The notes below the pieces were generated by a model. The model did not search any database and was not told the origin of the DNA. It was given only the letters and a program-made list of their open reading frames with translations. Made by a program: the position numbers and the translations under genes. 64,000 nt of DNA from contig PHBZ01000032.1 of assembly GCA_002840755.1 (NCBI GenBank), positions 1 through 64,000 on the forward strand, read 5' to 3'. Within the stretch, counting starts at the first letter, position 1; each line of letters begins with the position of its first letter. Below are positions 7,393 to 15,650 of this stretch, one piece after another. This DNA is from Chloroflexi bacterium HGW-Chloroflexi-10 (GTDB lineage Bacteria > Chloroflexota > Anaerolineae > Anaerolineales > Anaerolineaceae).

Positions 7393-8931
7393 ATGTCCGA
7401 TATCCTCGCAAACCTGGATGATCCAAAATACTCTCTGCTGCAAGGCGGCCTGGCCGACCCTCAAAGCTTTACCAGCATCGGCCAGTTAACCCTGCGCAGC
7501 TACCAGGTCAAAGTCTTTCGTGCGATCGTGCGTTCGGTGATCAACCAGCTCGGGTTGAGTTTTGTGGTCATGTTTCCGCGCCAGAGCGGAAAAAATGAAC
7601 TGCAGGCCCAGATAGAAGCCTTTTTGTTAATGCATTATTTTCGGAGAGGCGCGGAGATGATCAAAATCTCACCCACCTGGAAACCCCAATCCCAGAACGC
7701 CATGAACCGCCTGGAGCGGGTGCTCAACCGGCATCCGCTCCTGAATCAGTTCTGGACGTGCGAACAGGGTAACCGTTTTCGCTCTGGCGCCGCCCTCCAA
7801 ACCTTTCTCTCCGGGTCGCCGGAGGCCAATATCGTCGGCGCCACAGCTTCCACCCTCCTCCAGGTCGACGAAGCCCAGGATATCCGGATCGATAAATACG
7901 ACAAGGAAATTGCCCCGATGGCCGCCAGCACCAATGCCACCCGCGTTTTCTGGGGCACCGCCTGGACGGCAGATACCCTCCTGGCGCGTGAGCTGCAATT
8001 GGCCCGCGAAGCGCAGGACCGCGATACGATCCGGCGTGCCTTTGTCTTAACCGCAGACGCTGTCGCCGCCGAGGTGCCCGCTTATGGCGCCTTTGTCCGG
8101 CAGCAGATTGAACGTTTGGGGCGCACTCACCCCATGGTGCGCACTCAGTTTTTCTCCGAGATGCTCGAATCCGGCGGCGGCTTGTTTACCGCGGCGCGCC
8201 TGGCCCTCATCGCCGGCACCCATCCCAGTGAGCTGCGTCCCCGTCCGGGTCTGCCCTATGCTCTGCTCCTGGATGTTGCCGGGGAAGACGCAGCCGCCGG
8301 GCAGAATACGCTGGAAAACCCGCAGCGCGACTATACCGCCTTAACCGTGGTGGCGGTGGATGGTTCACAGCCGGCGCCCTGGGGTGGGCATTGGACGGTC
8401 TACCGCGTCGTCGCCCGTAAAGCCTGGCACGGCATAGCCCACACCCAGTTGTACAGCGAACTCCTCGCTCAGGCGCGCCATTGGGGCGCTCAGCGGCTGG
8501 TAGTGGATGCCAGCGGCGTCGGCGCCGGGATTTGCAGCTTCCTGGAACGTGCTTTGCCCGGCCGGGTCACGCCCTTTGTCTTTACCTCCGCCAGTAAAAG
8601 CCGCCTGGGCTGGGACTTCCTCGCGCTCATCGACAGCGGGCGTTACCGCGAGCATTCTGATGCGACGCCGGAGCAGGACATTTTTTATGAAGAAGCCCGC
8701 GCCTGCCGATACAGCACCGGCAGCGGGGTGGAACGCCACCTGCATTGGAGCGTCCCGTCTGGTCTGCGGCGCTCCGCGGATGGCAGCCTGCTGCACGATG
8801 ATTGGCTCGTCTCGGCCGCCCTGTGTGCGGTGTTGGAAGGCCACAGCTGGGGCGGCAGTATTACCCGCATCATCCGCGCGCCGGACCCCCTCCTCGAGAT
8901 GGACGGCCGCTGGCTGCGCATCCCCGATTAA
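7393..8931 (+). CDS. Phage terminase large subunit
   Basis: This is the DNA-packaging motor, with ATPase and nuclease. From the ATG at 7393 it is 512 residues, the usual size. An adenine-binding and Walker A-like segment (MFPRQSGKNE, about residues 58-67) and a Walker B-like LLQVDEAQDI at about residue 155 form the ATPase half. The C-terminal half shows the RNase H-like nuclease acidic residues: LLLDVAGED near 295, LVVDASGVGAG near 370 and HDDWLVSAAL near 470. Followed 18 bp later by the portal gene. Motifs appear intact, so the enzyme may still be functional. Confidence 0.88.
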   Translation: MSDILANLDDPKYSLLQGGLADPQSFTSIGQLTLRSYQVKVFRAIVRSVINQLGLSFVVMFPRQSGKNELQAQIEAFLLMHYFRRGAEMIKISPTWKPQSQNAMNRLERVLNRHPLLNQFWTCEQGNRFRSGAALQTFLSGSPEANIVGATASTLLQVDEAQDIRIDKYDKEIAPMAASTNATRVFWGTAWTADTLLARELQLAREAQDRDTIRRAFVLTADAVAAEVPAYGAFVRQQIERLGRTHPMVRTQFFSEMLESGGGLFTAARLALIAGTHPSELRPRPGLPYALLLDVAGEDAAAGQNTLENPQRDYTALTVVAVDGSQPAPWGGHWTVYRVVARKAWHGIAHTQLYSELLAQARHWGAQRLVVDASGVGAGICSFLERALPGRVTPFVFTSASKSRLGWDFLALIDSGRYREHSDATPEQDIFYEEARACRYSTGSGVERHLHWSVPSGLRRSADGSLLHDDWLVSAALCAVLEGHSWGGSITRIIRAPDPLLEMDGRWLRIPD

Positions 8932-8949
8932 AACCACAAGGAGAAAACC

Positions 8950-10332
8950 ATGAACTTGCTGAAATTTTTCCGATTACCCTCTCATAGCCCCAAAGAAGAA
9001 CACAGCTCGATGCAGCAAACCGCCTGCCCGCCCCTGATGCTGATGCCCACTCAGGCGCGAGACCGTCAGGTCTACGACCAGCACACCATCCTGCAGCAGG
9101 CCCTGGAAGCCTGGCGCACCAATCCGTTGGCCCGCCGTCTGGTCGGGCTCACCAGCCAGTATGTGGTCGGCGGCGGTATCCGTGTCCAGTGCGCCCACCC
9201 GGCTACCCAGGCATTTCTCGATCGCTGGTGGCGCCATGAGCTCAATCAGTGTGCGCTGCGTGCCTATGAATGGTGTGACGAGCTCACCCGTTCCGGCGAG
9301 TTGTTTTTTCTGCTCTCCAGTGATGCGGCCGGGATGAGCTATCTGCGCGCGGTGCCGGCCGCCCAGATTGGCCGGGTGGAGACCACCGCCAACGACGTGC
9401 AGCAGGAAACCGCCTTTTGCCAGCAGCTTCCCGGTCAACTGGCCGCGGAGAAAACCTGGCCGGCCTACCAGGCGCACGCGGACCAGCCCGGCGCGGACGG
9501 CTGCTTTCCGCCGGTGATGTTCCATTTCGCCATCAACCGCCCGGTCGGCGCGGTGCGCGGCGAAAGTGACCTGGCCCCGCTCCTGCGCTGGTTGAACCGC
9601 TATGCCGCCTGGCTGGAAGACCGCGCCCGCCTCAACCGCTTCCGCAATGCCTTTTATTTTGTGGTGCGCGCCCGCTTCTTAAATGAAGGCGAACGTGCAG
9701 CCCGGCAGGCCACCCTCAATACAGTCCCGCCCACGCCCGGTTCAATTTTGGTCACCGATGAATCCGAACAGTGGGAGGTCATCCACCCGCGCCTCGAGAG
9801 CCATGAAGCCGGTGAGGATGGCTTGAGCCTCAAGAAGATCATCGCCGCCGGGGCAGGGGTGCCCTTACATTTTTTGGCCGAGCCGGAAGGTTCCACGCGT
9901 ACCACAGCCGAAGCCGCCGGCGGGCCCACCTTCCGCCATTTTGAGCAGCGCCAGCAGTTCTTCTGCGAGCTGCTCAGGCAGTTAGCCCAGGCAGCCGTAC
10001 GCCGCAGGGCGCACTACGATAGGCGCATAGACCCGCAAACGCGTATCCAGGTCCTGGGTGCCGATCTCAGCGCCCGCGATAACGCCTCACTCGCCATCGC
10101 CACCCGTTCCGCCAGTCAGACCTTCCTCGATCTCTACGACCGCGGTCTGATAGGCGATCAGGAATTGCTGCGTGTCATCTACCGCTTTTCCGGCGAAGTG
10201 GTCGATCCGCAAACCCTCGGCAGCCAGCCCCAGCGCAAAGCCCGCCGCCCCCGTCAGCCCAGGGCAGCCCGCTCGGACGTCAACATTGCCCGCGCCATAG
10301 ACCCTGAGAGCGGCGAACCGCGCCAGTTGTAG
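8950..10332 (+). CDS. Phage portal protein
   Basis: A 460-residue protein in the conserved place after the large terminase, with an AAGGAGAAAACC ribosome binding site. Portal-like features are the N-terminal NPLARRLVGLTSQYVVGGGI, a central WxxELTRSGELFF section, a conserved HFAINRPVGAVRGESDLAPLL near residue 200 and the LSLKKIIAAGAGVP/FLAEP segment near residue 310. The portal forms the dodecameric DNA channel at one capsid vertex. The Arg/Pro-rich C-terminus is typical of tails lying inside the head. Confidence 0.85.
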   Translation: MNLLKFFRLPSHSPKEEHSSMQQTACPPLMLMPTQARDRQVYDQHTILQQALEAWRTNPLARRLVGLTSQYVVGGGIRVQCAHPATQAFLDRWWRHELNQCALRAYEWCDELTRSGELFFLLSSDAAGMSYLRAVPAAQIGRVETTANDVQQETAFCQQLPGQLAAEKTWPAYQAHADQPGADGCFPPVMFHFAINRPVGAVRGESDLAPLLRWLNRYAAWLEDRARLNRFRNAFYFVVRARFLNEGERAARQATLNTVPPTPGSILVTDESEQWEVIHPRLESHEAGEDGLSLKKIIAAGAGVPLHFLAEPEGSTRTTAEAAGGPTFRHFEQRQQFFCELLRQLAQAAVRRRAHYDRRIDPQTRIQVLGADLSARDNASLAIATRSASQTFLDLYDRGLIGDQELLRVIYRFSGEVVDPQTLGSQPQRKARRPRQPRAARSDVNIARAIDPESGEPRQL

Positions 10333-10376
10333 CCCTAGAAAAAGCAAGATCAGCATATTTTTGAAAGGAGGTTTTT

Positions 10377-12293
10377 ATGAGTGAAGCTCAATCCCCAATT
10401 TCTGCCCGCGTCCAGCTTCACAACGCGGTCGTATACCCGGCGGATCAGCCGCTTGAGGGCAGCCCGGCGGGCGAGGCTTCTGCCTTGTTTGAGGTAACTG
10501 CCATCACCGCCGGCGAAGGCAACGGCTGGAACTTTACCAGCGAGTGTCTCAGGCACTCCCTGCCGTTATGGGAGGGCGTCGAAATTTTCATCGACCACCA
10601 GCAGGGCAGCGGGCGCAGCCTGCGCGATTTGGCCGGTGTCGGTTTTGCCGCCCGTTTTGATGAAACCTGCGCCGGTATCCGCCTGCAGGTGCGCCCCTCA
10701 GGGCCCAGCGCCCGGCTCCTCGCCACCATTGGCGCCGAGTGGCTCGCCAGTGCCGCGCCGCGCCCAAGGGTCGGCTTCAGCGCTGATGTCGTCTTTTCAG
10801 CGTCCGAGCAAACCGTGATGGAGATCCTCAAAGTCATCAGTCTGGACCTGGTCTACCGCCCGGCGCGTGGCGGTCGTTTTAACCGTTTGTTCAATCAGGA
10901 ATTCTCAAATCAGGAGGAAGAAACATATATGAATACCCATGAAACCCCAATACTAACCACCCCCTCGGAGCCCGAGCAGCATTTGCAGGCGGATCTGCTC
11001 CATGTCAAGCAGGCGCTGCTGGCGCTTACTTTAAAGGAAAGCGGCCTGCCCGAAGCAGCGCAGAGCCATGTGCGTACCCAGTTTTCCGGGAAACCCCTCT
11101 TCCGCATGGAAGAGCTCGAAGAGGCAGTTCGCCAGGAGCGCGAACTCCTCGCCAGCTTGCAGGGCGCGTCCCGCATCCACAGCGCCGGGCGCGTGGAAGG
11201 CATGTTCAACGAGCGTGACCGTATCCAGGCCGCCGCCGATGATTTGTTGGGTGCCCCGCGCGAAAAAAGCGCCGGCAGCTTGCATGTGGCTTCCCTTTCC
11301 GGCATCCGCGAGTTGTATCTGCATCTCACCGGCGACCACGACTTCCACGGCAAGTACGCCCGGCACGCCCAGCTCGCCGACAGTAATTCCATGGCCAATG
11401 TGCTCAAGAACAGCTTTAACAAGATCATGCTGCGCCAGTGGGAAGAATTGGGGCGCGCCGGCTACCGCTGGTGGGAGAAGGTGGTCACCGTCGAGCACAT
11501 GAATTCCCTGCAGCCGGTCAGCGGGATTCTCCTCGGCGAGGTGAGCGCGCTGGGTGTGGTGGATGAAGGTTCGGGTTATGGCGAACTGGAGATCACCGAC
11601 AGCGGTGAGAGCCAGGCTTTCAAAAAATACGGCGGGCTGCTGCCGGTCACCCTCGAGATGATCGATAAGGATGAAACCCACAAACTGCGCCAGCTGCCCA
11701 ATAAACTGGCGGCTTCGGCGGTGCGCAATATTTCCAGCCTGGTAGCCGGCCTCTTCAGCGGCAGCAGTGGGGTCGGGCCGCTCATGACCGATGGCCTGCA
11801 TGTTTTTGAAGCCGGTGTGCATGCCAACCTGGGTACGGCGGCCCTCAGCGCAGCCAGTTTTGAGGCGGCCAGCCAGGCCATTTACCACCAGGGCATGCCC
11901 TCAACCGACACCCAGAAACCCCACCTGGCCGTGGATGCGCGTTACCTGTTGGTCCCGCGGGCCTTACGCCTGACGGCCATGCGCATTCTCTATCCCAGTT
12001 TCGAGCGCGAGAGCAATATCTTTGCCGAGAATATGCAGCGCGGCGAACTCGGGGATGTGATCACCGTCCCGGATTGGACAGATGCCAACGATTGGGCAGC
12101 CATGGCCGATCCGCGCTTTGCGCCGGGCGTGATCATTGCCGAACGCTTCGGCCTGCTGCCGGAGATCTTTGTCGCCGACAACGAACAGGGCTTCGACATG
12201 GTCCACAACGACACCATCAACCTCAAGGTGCGCCATTTCCTGGCCGTCTTCGTCGCCGATTACCGCCCCCTCTACAAGGCCAACGTAGCCTGA
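10377..12293 (+). CDS. Capsid protease-scaffold-major capsid fusion
   Basis: One 638-residue frame appears to combine three head functions. Residues 1-175 resemble a prohead maturation protease (compact beta-rich domain with a FIDHQQ His motif, then VGFSADVVFS). Residues 185-310 are charged and helical like a scaffold or delta domain. Residues 330-638 look like an HK97/Mu-type major capsid protein (MANVLKNSFNKIMLRQWEEL, then long beta-rich A and P domains). It starts after AAAGGAGG at a good distance. An internal ATG at 10930 has its own AGGAGGAAG eight bases upstream, so the scaffold-capsid part could also be made separately. Assignments rest on pattern and gene order, not a search. Confidence 0.75.
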   Translation: MSEAQSPISARVQLHNAVVYPADQPLEGSPAGEASALFEVTAITAGEGNGWNFTSECLRHSLPLWEGVEIFIDHQQGSGRSLRDLAGVGFAARFDETCAGIRLQVRPSGPSARLLATIGAEWLASAAPRPRVGFSADVVFSASEQTVMEILKVISLDLVYRPARGGRFNRLFNQEFSNQEEETYMNTHETPILTTPSEPEQHLQADLLHVKQALLALTLKESGLPEAAQSHVRTQFSGKPLFRMEELEEAVRQERELLASLQGASRIHSAGRVEGMFNERDRIQAAADDLLGAPREKSAGSLHVASLSGIRELYLHLTGDHDFHGKYARHAQLADSNSMANVLKNSFNKIMLRQWEELGRAGYRWWEKVVTVEHMNSLQPVSGILLGEVSALGVVDEGSGYGELEITDSGESQAFKKYGGLLPVTLEMIDKDETHKLRQLPNKLAASAVRNISSLVAGLFSGSSGVGPLMTDGLHVFEAGVHANLGTAALSAASFEAASQAIYHQGMPSTDTQKPHLAVDARYLLVPRALRLTAMRILYPSFERESNIFAENMQRGELGDVITVPDWTDANDWAAMADPRFAPGVIIAERFGLLPEIFVADNEQGFDMVHNDTINLKVRHFLAVFVADYRPLYKANVA

Positions 12294-12517
12294 CCGTAGC
12301 GGCGAGGCACGCCCCGCCGAGTAATCAGGAAAAAGGAAACAGGAATCTGGAATTAGGAAAAAAAGGTCTGAGTATTCATAGGCCCAATTCCTGATAACCA
12401 CTTCCCAATCCCCAATTCCTAATAACCACTTCCCAATCCCCAATTCCTAATAACTAATCTTCACTTCCTCATTACTCACAACTCATCACTCATTACTATC
12501 TTTCAAAAGGAGTCCCT
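12294..12517. repeat. Intergenic dispersed-repeat region
   Basis: No gene. Contains three near copies of a CACTTCCCAATCCCCAATTCC phrase and related ATTAC/CTAATAAC runs, plus CAGGAAAAAGGAAACAGGAA in the opposite sense. This is the same repeat family as at 5926-6152. It ends with CAAAAGGAG, the ribosome binding site of the holin-like gene. Confidence 0.55.
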
Positions 12518-12721
12518 ATGCAAAAACTAAAATTCTTACTCGCCTCCCGCAAATTCTGGGCGGCATTGGTTGGGCTGGTGTTCGTGGTCTTACAGGCCTG
12601 GAACCCGGATTTTCCGCTGGAAGCGGAACAGGTGAGCAACCTGATCTATGTGCTCGTTGCCTACATTCTCGGGGTAGCCCTGGAAGACGGCGCGCGTAGT
12701 GTCCAAAACCGCAAGGATTAA
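12518..12721 (+). CDS. Holin-like small membrane protein
   Basis: A 67-residue protein with a positively charged start and two hydrophobic segments (about residues 13-27 and 40-57). An acidic and basic tail follows. The size, the topology and the position just before a lysozyme gene fit a phage holin, which would open the membrane for the endolysin. AAAAGGAG lies seven bases before the ATG. I cannot name the holin family. Confidence 0.65.
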   Translation: MQKLKFLLASRKFWAALVGLVFVVLQAWNPDFPLEAEQVSNLIYVLVAYILGVALEDGARSVQNRKD

Positions 12722-12746
12722 TTTTCCGGAAGGAGGTGGTGCCACA

Positions 12747-12771
12747 CCGGGTCTGGTTCAACCAGACCCGG
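12747..12771. terminator. 10-bp hairpin between holin and lysozyme
   Basis: CCGGGTCTGG and its exact reverse complement enclose a 5-base loop. No T-run follows, so it may be an mRNA structure and not a terminator. The rest of 12722-12937 holds short CTCGTACCTAACCTC repeats and the AATAAGGAGG of the lysozyme gene. Confidence 0.35.
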
Positions 12772-12937
12772 CAAATCCATCCTAACCTCGTACCTAACCT
12801 CTTACCAAAGCTCGTAGCGAAACTCATCGTGCCCTTCAGGGTAGTATTTCGCGTTTTTGAAGGCTCGTAACTCAATCCCCTCGCAGGGCGGGTGGTTTTT
12901 CAAACAATCTTTTATCACCGAATAATAAGGAGGTCTT

Positions 12938-13756
12938 ATGTTCAATCAATATTGCCTGGGAGTGGATGTTTCCCACTGGCAGGCGCAGGTGGAATGGCCG
13001 CAGTTGTATGCCGCCGGGGTGCGCTTCGCCATTGTCAAAGCCACCCAGGGTAACTATCGCCGTGATCTCTTGCTGCATACCCATCTTCACGGCGCGGCCG
13101 CCGCCGGTATGCTCTGCGGAGTCTATCACTGGTTCGACCCGGCCAACAGCCCGGCCAGCCAGATCACCAACTTGCAGGTTCACCTCAAGGGGCTGGATTT
13201 TGATTTCTGCGCGCTGGATGTGGAACAATACTGGCAGGATTGGGACGAGTGGAAGCGCCAGGCAGTCACCAGACGCTTCCCCGGAGAAGTGATCAGCCAG
13301 GGCAGCCTGGAGATGGCCCATAAGCTGCGCGCCTGGAGCGCTAAACCGCTGCTCATTTATACCCGCGCCAGTTTTGTGACCGAATATGCCCCGCAGATGA
13401 CCACCTGGCTGCCGGACTGGCCCTTGTGGCTGGCGCATTATCCCTACCCCGGCGGGCGGGTATCCGTCGGTTGGCAGGCGCTTAAGCAAAACTTTGCGCC
13501 CGCCATCCCCGGCCCGCTGCTGCCGGCGCGCTGCCCGGATTGGGACTTCTGGCAGTTCAGCGGGGATAAGTTTGTCCTGCCCGGTTGCCAATCTCCCTTG
13601 GATCTGAATTTTTTTCATGGGGATCTGCCTGCCTTGCAGGGCTGGTTGGGGCGCGTACCGCTTCCTGAGCTGACCCTGGAAGAAAAAATCCAGCGTTTGT
13701 GGCAGGCTCATCCGGATTTATGGAAACAACAGGAGGTGCTGTATGAGTCCGCGTAA
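12938..13756 (+). CDS. GH25 lysozyme (phage endolysin)
   Basis: A 272-residue protein with the glycoside hydrolase 25 signature: LGVDVSHWQ at the N-terminus (catalytic-site Asp), FAIVKATQG at about residue 31, GVYHWFDP at about 60 and the acidic ALDVEQYW near 90. It ends in DWDFWQFSG near 190. It would cleave peptidoglycan glycan strands during lysis. No signal peptide is visible, consistent with export through the upstream holin. Its last codons overlap the next gene by 14 bases. The preceding AATAAGGAGG is a strong ribosome binding site. Confidence 0.9.
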   Translation: MFNQYCLGVDVSHWQAQVEWPQLYAAGVRFAIVKATQGNYRRDLLLHTHLHGAAAAGMLCGVYHWFDPANSPASQITNLQVHLKGLDFDFCALDVEQYWQDWDEWKRQAVTRRFPGEVISQGSLEMAHKLRAWSAKPLLIYTRASFVTEYAPQMTTWLPDWPLWLAHYPYPGGRVSVGWQALKQNFAPAIPGPLLPARCPDWDFWQFSGDKFVLPGCQSPLDLNFFHGDLPALQGWLGRVPLPELTLEEKIQRLWQAHPDLWKQQEVLYESA

Positions 13757-13955
13757 ACCCAAAAACAGCCCGGTTGTATCTGGTGAATTGCCCGTCGGCG
13801 TGCTCCGCCTGGCCGGGCGGTTGAACCTGAACCCGCAGGCGCTCCTGGATTGGAAAGTCTATCCGGGTGGGCGCGTGGTATTGATAGCGCCCAACGGCAT
13901 GAAGTTCTCCGCGATCGAGGTGAACGATGAACAATCTGACCGACCTGCTGAGTGA
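13743..13955 (+). CDS. Small phage protein of unknown function
   Basis: A 70-residue protein, basic at the start, containing a small beta-rich core (WKVYPGGRVVLIAPNGMKF). It overlaps the lysozyme gene by 14 bases and the next gene by 29 bases, and AGGAGGTGCT lies just before its ATG. This tight packing argues for a real, co-translated gene. I cannot assign a function. Confidence 0.6.
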   Translation: MSPRKPKNSPVVSGELPVGVLRLAGRLNLNPQALLDWKVYPGGRVVLIAPNGMKFSAIEVNDEQSDRPAE

Positions 13956-14364
13956 GCTGCGCGTGCTGCTCAATGACGTTACCGGCCACACCTTTTCCGA
14001 TACGCTGCTGATTGGGCTGGTACGCCAGGCGGTCGCGCGCCTGCAGCTGGTTTGCCCGCATCAATTGAGTGTGGCTGGTTTGGATGATGCCGAACAGACC
14101 AGCATGGATCAGCGTATGTTTGCCATTTTACACCGTCTGGCATGCCTGGACGCGCTGCGCCAACGCTGGCAGGCGCGCCTGGAGACCTACCACCCGGATG
14201 CGCCGCAGAGTTTGCTCCCTTTGGCCTGGTTAACCGGCGAGCAGCAGGCCCTGGAGGAGTTGCTGGAAAGCTTTCGCCGGCTCTACTTTCACACCAGCCC
14301 CAATGTGCCCTACAGTGAATGGCCGGAATCCGGGGTGGATGGAGAAACGCCATGTTTGCCTTGA
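13927..14364 (+). CDS. Phage connector-like protein
   Basis: A 145-residue, mostly helical protein overlapping both neighbours. Such short helical proteins after the capsid gene are often head-tail connectors (adaptors). I rely on size, position and helical character (LLSELRVLLNDVTG, LVRQAVARLQLV) and cannot name a family. A GAGGTGAACG precedes the ATG. Confidence 0.5.
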   Translation: MNNLTDLLSELRVLLNDVTGHTFSDTLLIGLVRQAVARLQLVCPHQLSVAGLDDAEQTSMDQRMFAILHRLACLDALRQRWQARLETYHPDAPQSLLPLAWLTGEQQALEELLESFRRLYFHTSPNVPYSEWPESGVDGETPCLP

Positions 14365-15650
14365 GTCTGATCATTAAGCAAGACAGGCTGGAATTGCACG
14401 GCAGCAGCCTCACGCCGCCCTTGCGCGGCTGCGTGCGTCACACCACAGAACGGCTGCAAAATGGGCATTGCCGTGAACGTCTGGACCTGGTCTTGCAGGG
14501 ATCTCCGGGAGAATCACAGCCCTTTATCGCCTGTTTGCAATCCTTTCTGGAACGTATGCGCCTCGGTCAACCGGCGCATCTGCAACTGCAAAGTGAACCG
14601 CGCCTGGAAGCAGCCAGCAGCCGCGTCTATGCCGGGGATTTCACCTGGATCAATGGCAGTGTCCAGCCACGCGGAATTGGTCTGCGCCTGGAACTGGAGC
14701 GCGATGAAACCTGGTTTTACCCCTGGCGCGCCCTGCCGTTGAGCAACCGCTATGGCGATCGGGTGGTGGGCGGCATTCGCGTGGATAACCGCAACGACAG
14801 TTTCGGCGAAAACACAGTACGCGTGTCGGCCGGGGATATCAGCGGAGACCTGCCCGCGCCGCTGCGGCTCACCCTGCGCAATGACATCCTCAGTGAACAG
14901 CATATCCGCAATCTCTACCTGGGTATGCGCCGCGAAGTGAATACGCTGCCCCTTCTGGCTGGCGAGAGCGCCCAAAGTGAATTGACCTTCGGGGTAGTGC
15001 CCAGCGCCGCCTGTAATGGCGCGGCATACGGCCTGGTGCAGTGGTCCGCAGCGGCGGAACAGTGTTTGTTGTATTGGGTCGTCCCTTCCGCGGTGGTAGA
15101 GGGTCTTCACGGCGCAGCATTACGTCCCCTGGCGCGTTTTGCGTTGGTACCGGACGAGGACTTGTGGTTGTATTGGCGCGTGCTTCAGGGTGGTTTGTTT
15201 TACCAGAGTTCGCCGCAGCGTATTCAAGCTGGCCTCCAATTGCAATTGCTGCCGTTGATCTGTTTACCCGCCGTATTGCCCGGGTTTGGCAGCCCGGCGG
15301 ATTTGCGCCTGGAGTTGTGGGGCTGTGCAGCCGCAGCCGGAAATCACAGCCTGGCCTTGGATGCTGTATTCTTGTTCGGGTTGGATGGCTGGCGCTCGTT
15401 GCAGCCCCTGGACGGCGGTTCACTGGCCTACGGGCAGTCCCTGGTGGATGACCACGCGCAGGGGAGTGCCGTGATTGTATGGGAAGGCGGTATGCAAAGT
15501 ACTTACCGCACGGCCGGGTCGGGGTTGTGGCTGGCTGCTCAGCAGAGCTGTCTGCTGCAAGTGCTCTATGACCACGGAGCCCAGTGCGCGGTGGAGGGTG
15601 CCATCCATCTGGCAGCCGAAGTTCAGCCGCGGGTGCGCGTGCTGCCGTGA
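14352..15650 (+). CDS. Phage structural (tail-like) protein
   Basis: I start this at the ATG at 14352, which overlaps the preceding stop by 13 bases, giving about 432 residues. The protein is beta-rich with few charged helices, and repeats of the type LRLTLRN and LELWGCAAAAGNHSLALDAVF suggest a tail or base-plate jelly-roll. It ends in TGA within GTGA, where the next gene begins. No family is recognised; the assignment is by context. Confidence 0.55.
   Translation: MFALSLIIKQDRLELHGSSLTPPLRGCVRHTTERLQNGHCRERLDLVLQGSPGESQPFIACLQSFLERMRLGQPAHLQLQSEPRLEAASSRVYAGDFTWINGSVQPRGIGLRLELERDETWFYPWRALPLSNRYGDRVVGGIRVDNRNDSFGENTVRVSAGDISGDLPAPLRLTLRNDILSEQHIRNLYLGMRREVNTLPLLAGESAQSELTFGVVPSAACNGAAYGLVQWSAAAEQCLLYWVVPSAVVEGLHGAALRPLARFALVPDEDLWLYWRVLQGGLFYQSSPQRIQAGLQLQLLPLICLPAVLPGFGSPADLRLELWGCAAAAGNHSLALDAVFLFGLDGWRSLQPLDGGSLAYGQSLVDDHAQGSAVIVWEGGMQSTYRTAGSGLWLAAQQSCLLQVLYDHGAQCAVEGAIHLAAEVQPRVRVLP

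Noticed and set aside
11031-11888. Long minus-strand frame of 285 codons opposite the capsid gene
   Set aside because: A mirror frame of a GC-rich gene with strong third-position bias; no start signal and no domain.
12739-12870. About 44-codon plus-strand frame between holin and lysozyme
   Set aside because: GTG is only about two bases from the GGAGG and the frame consists largely of short repeats, so I do not call a gene.
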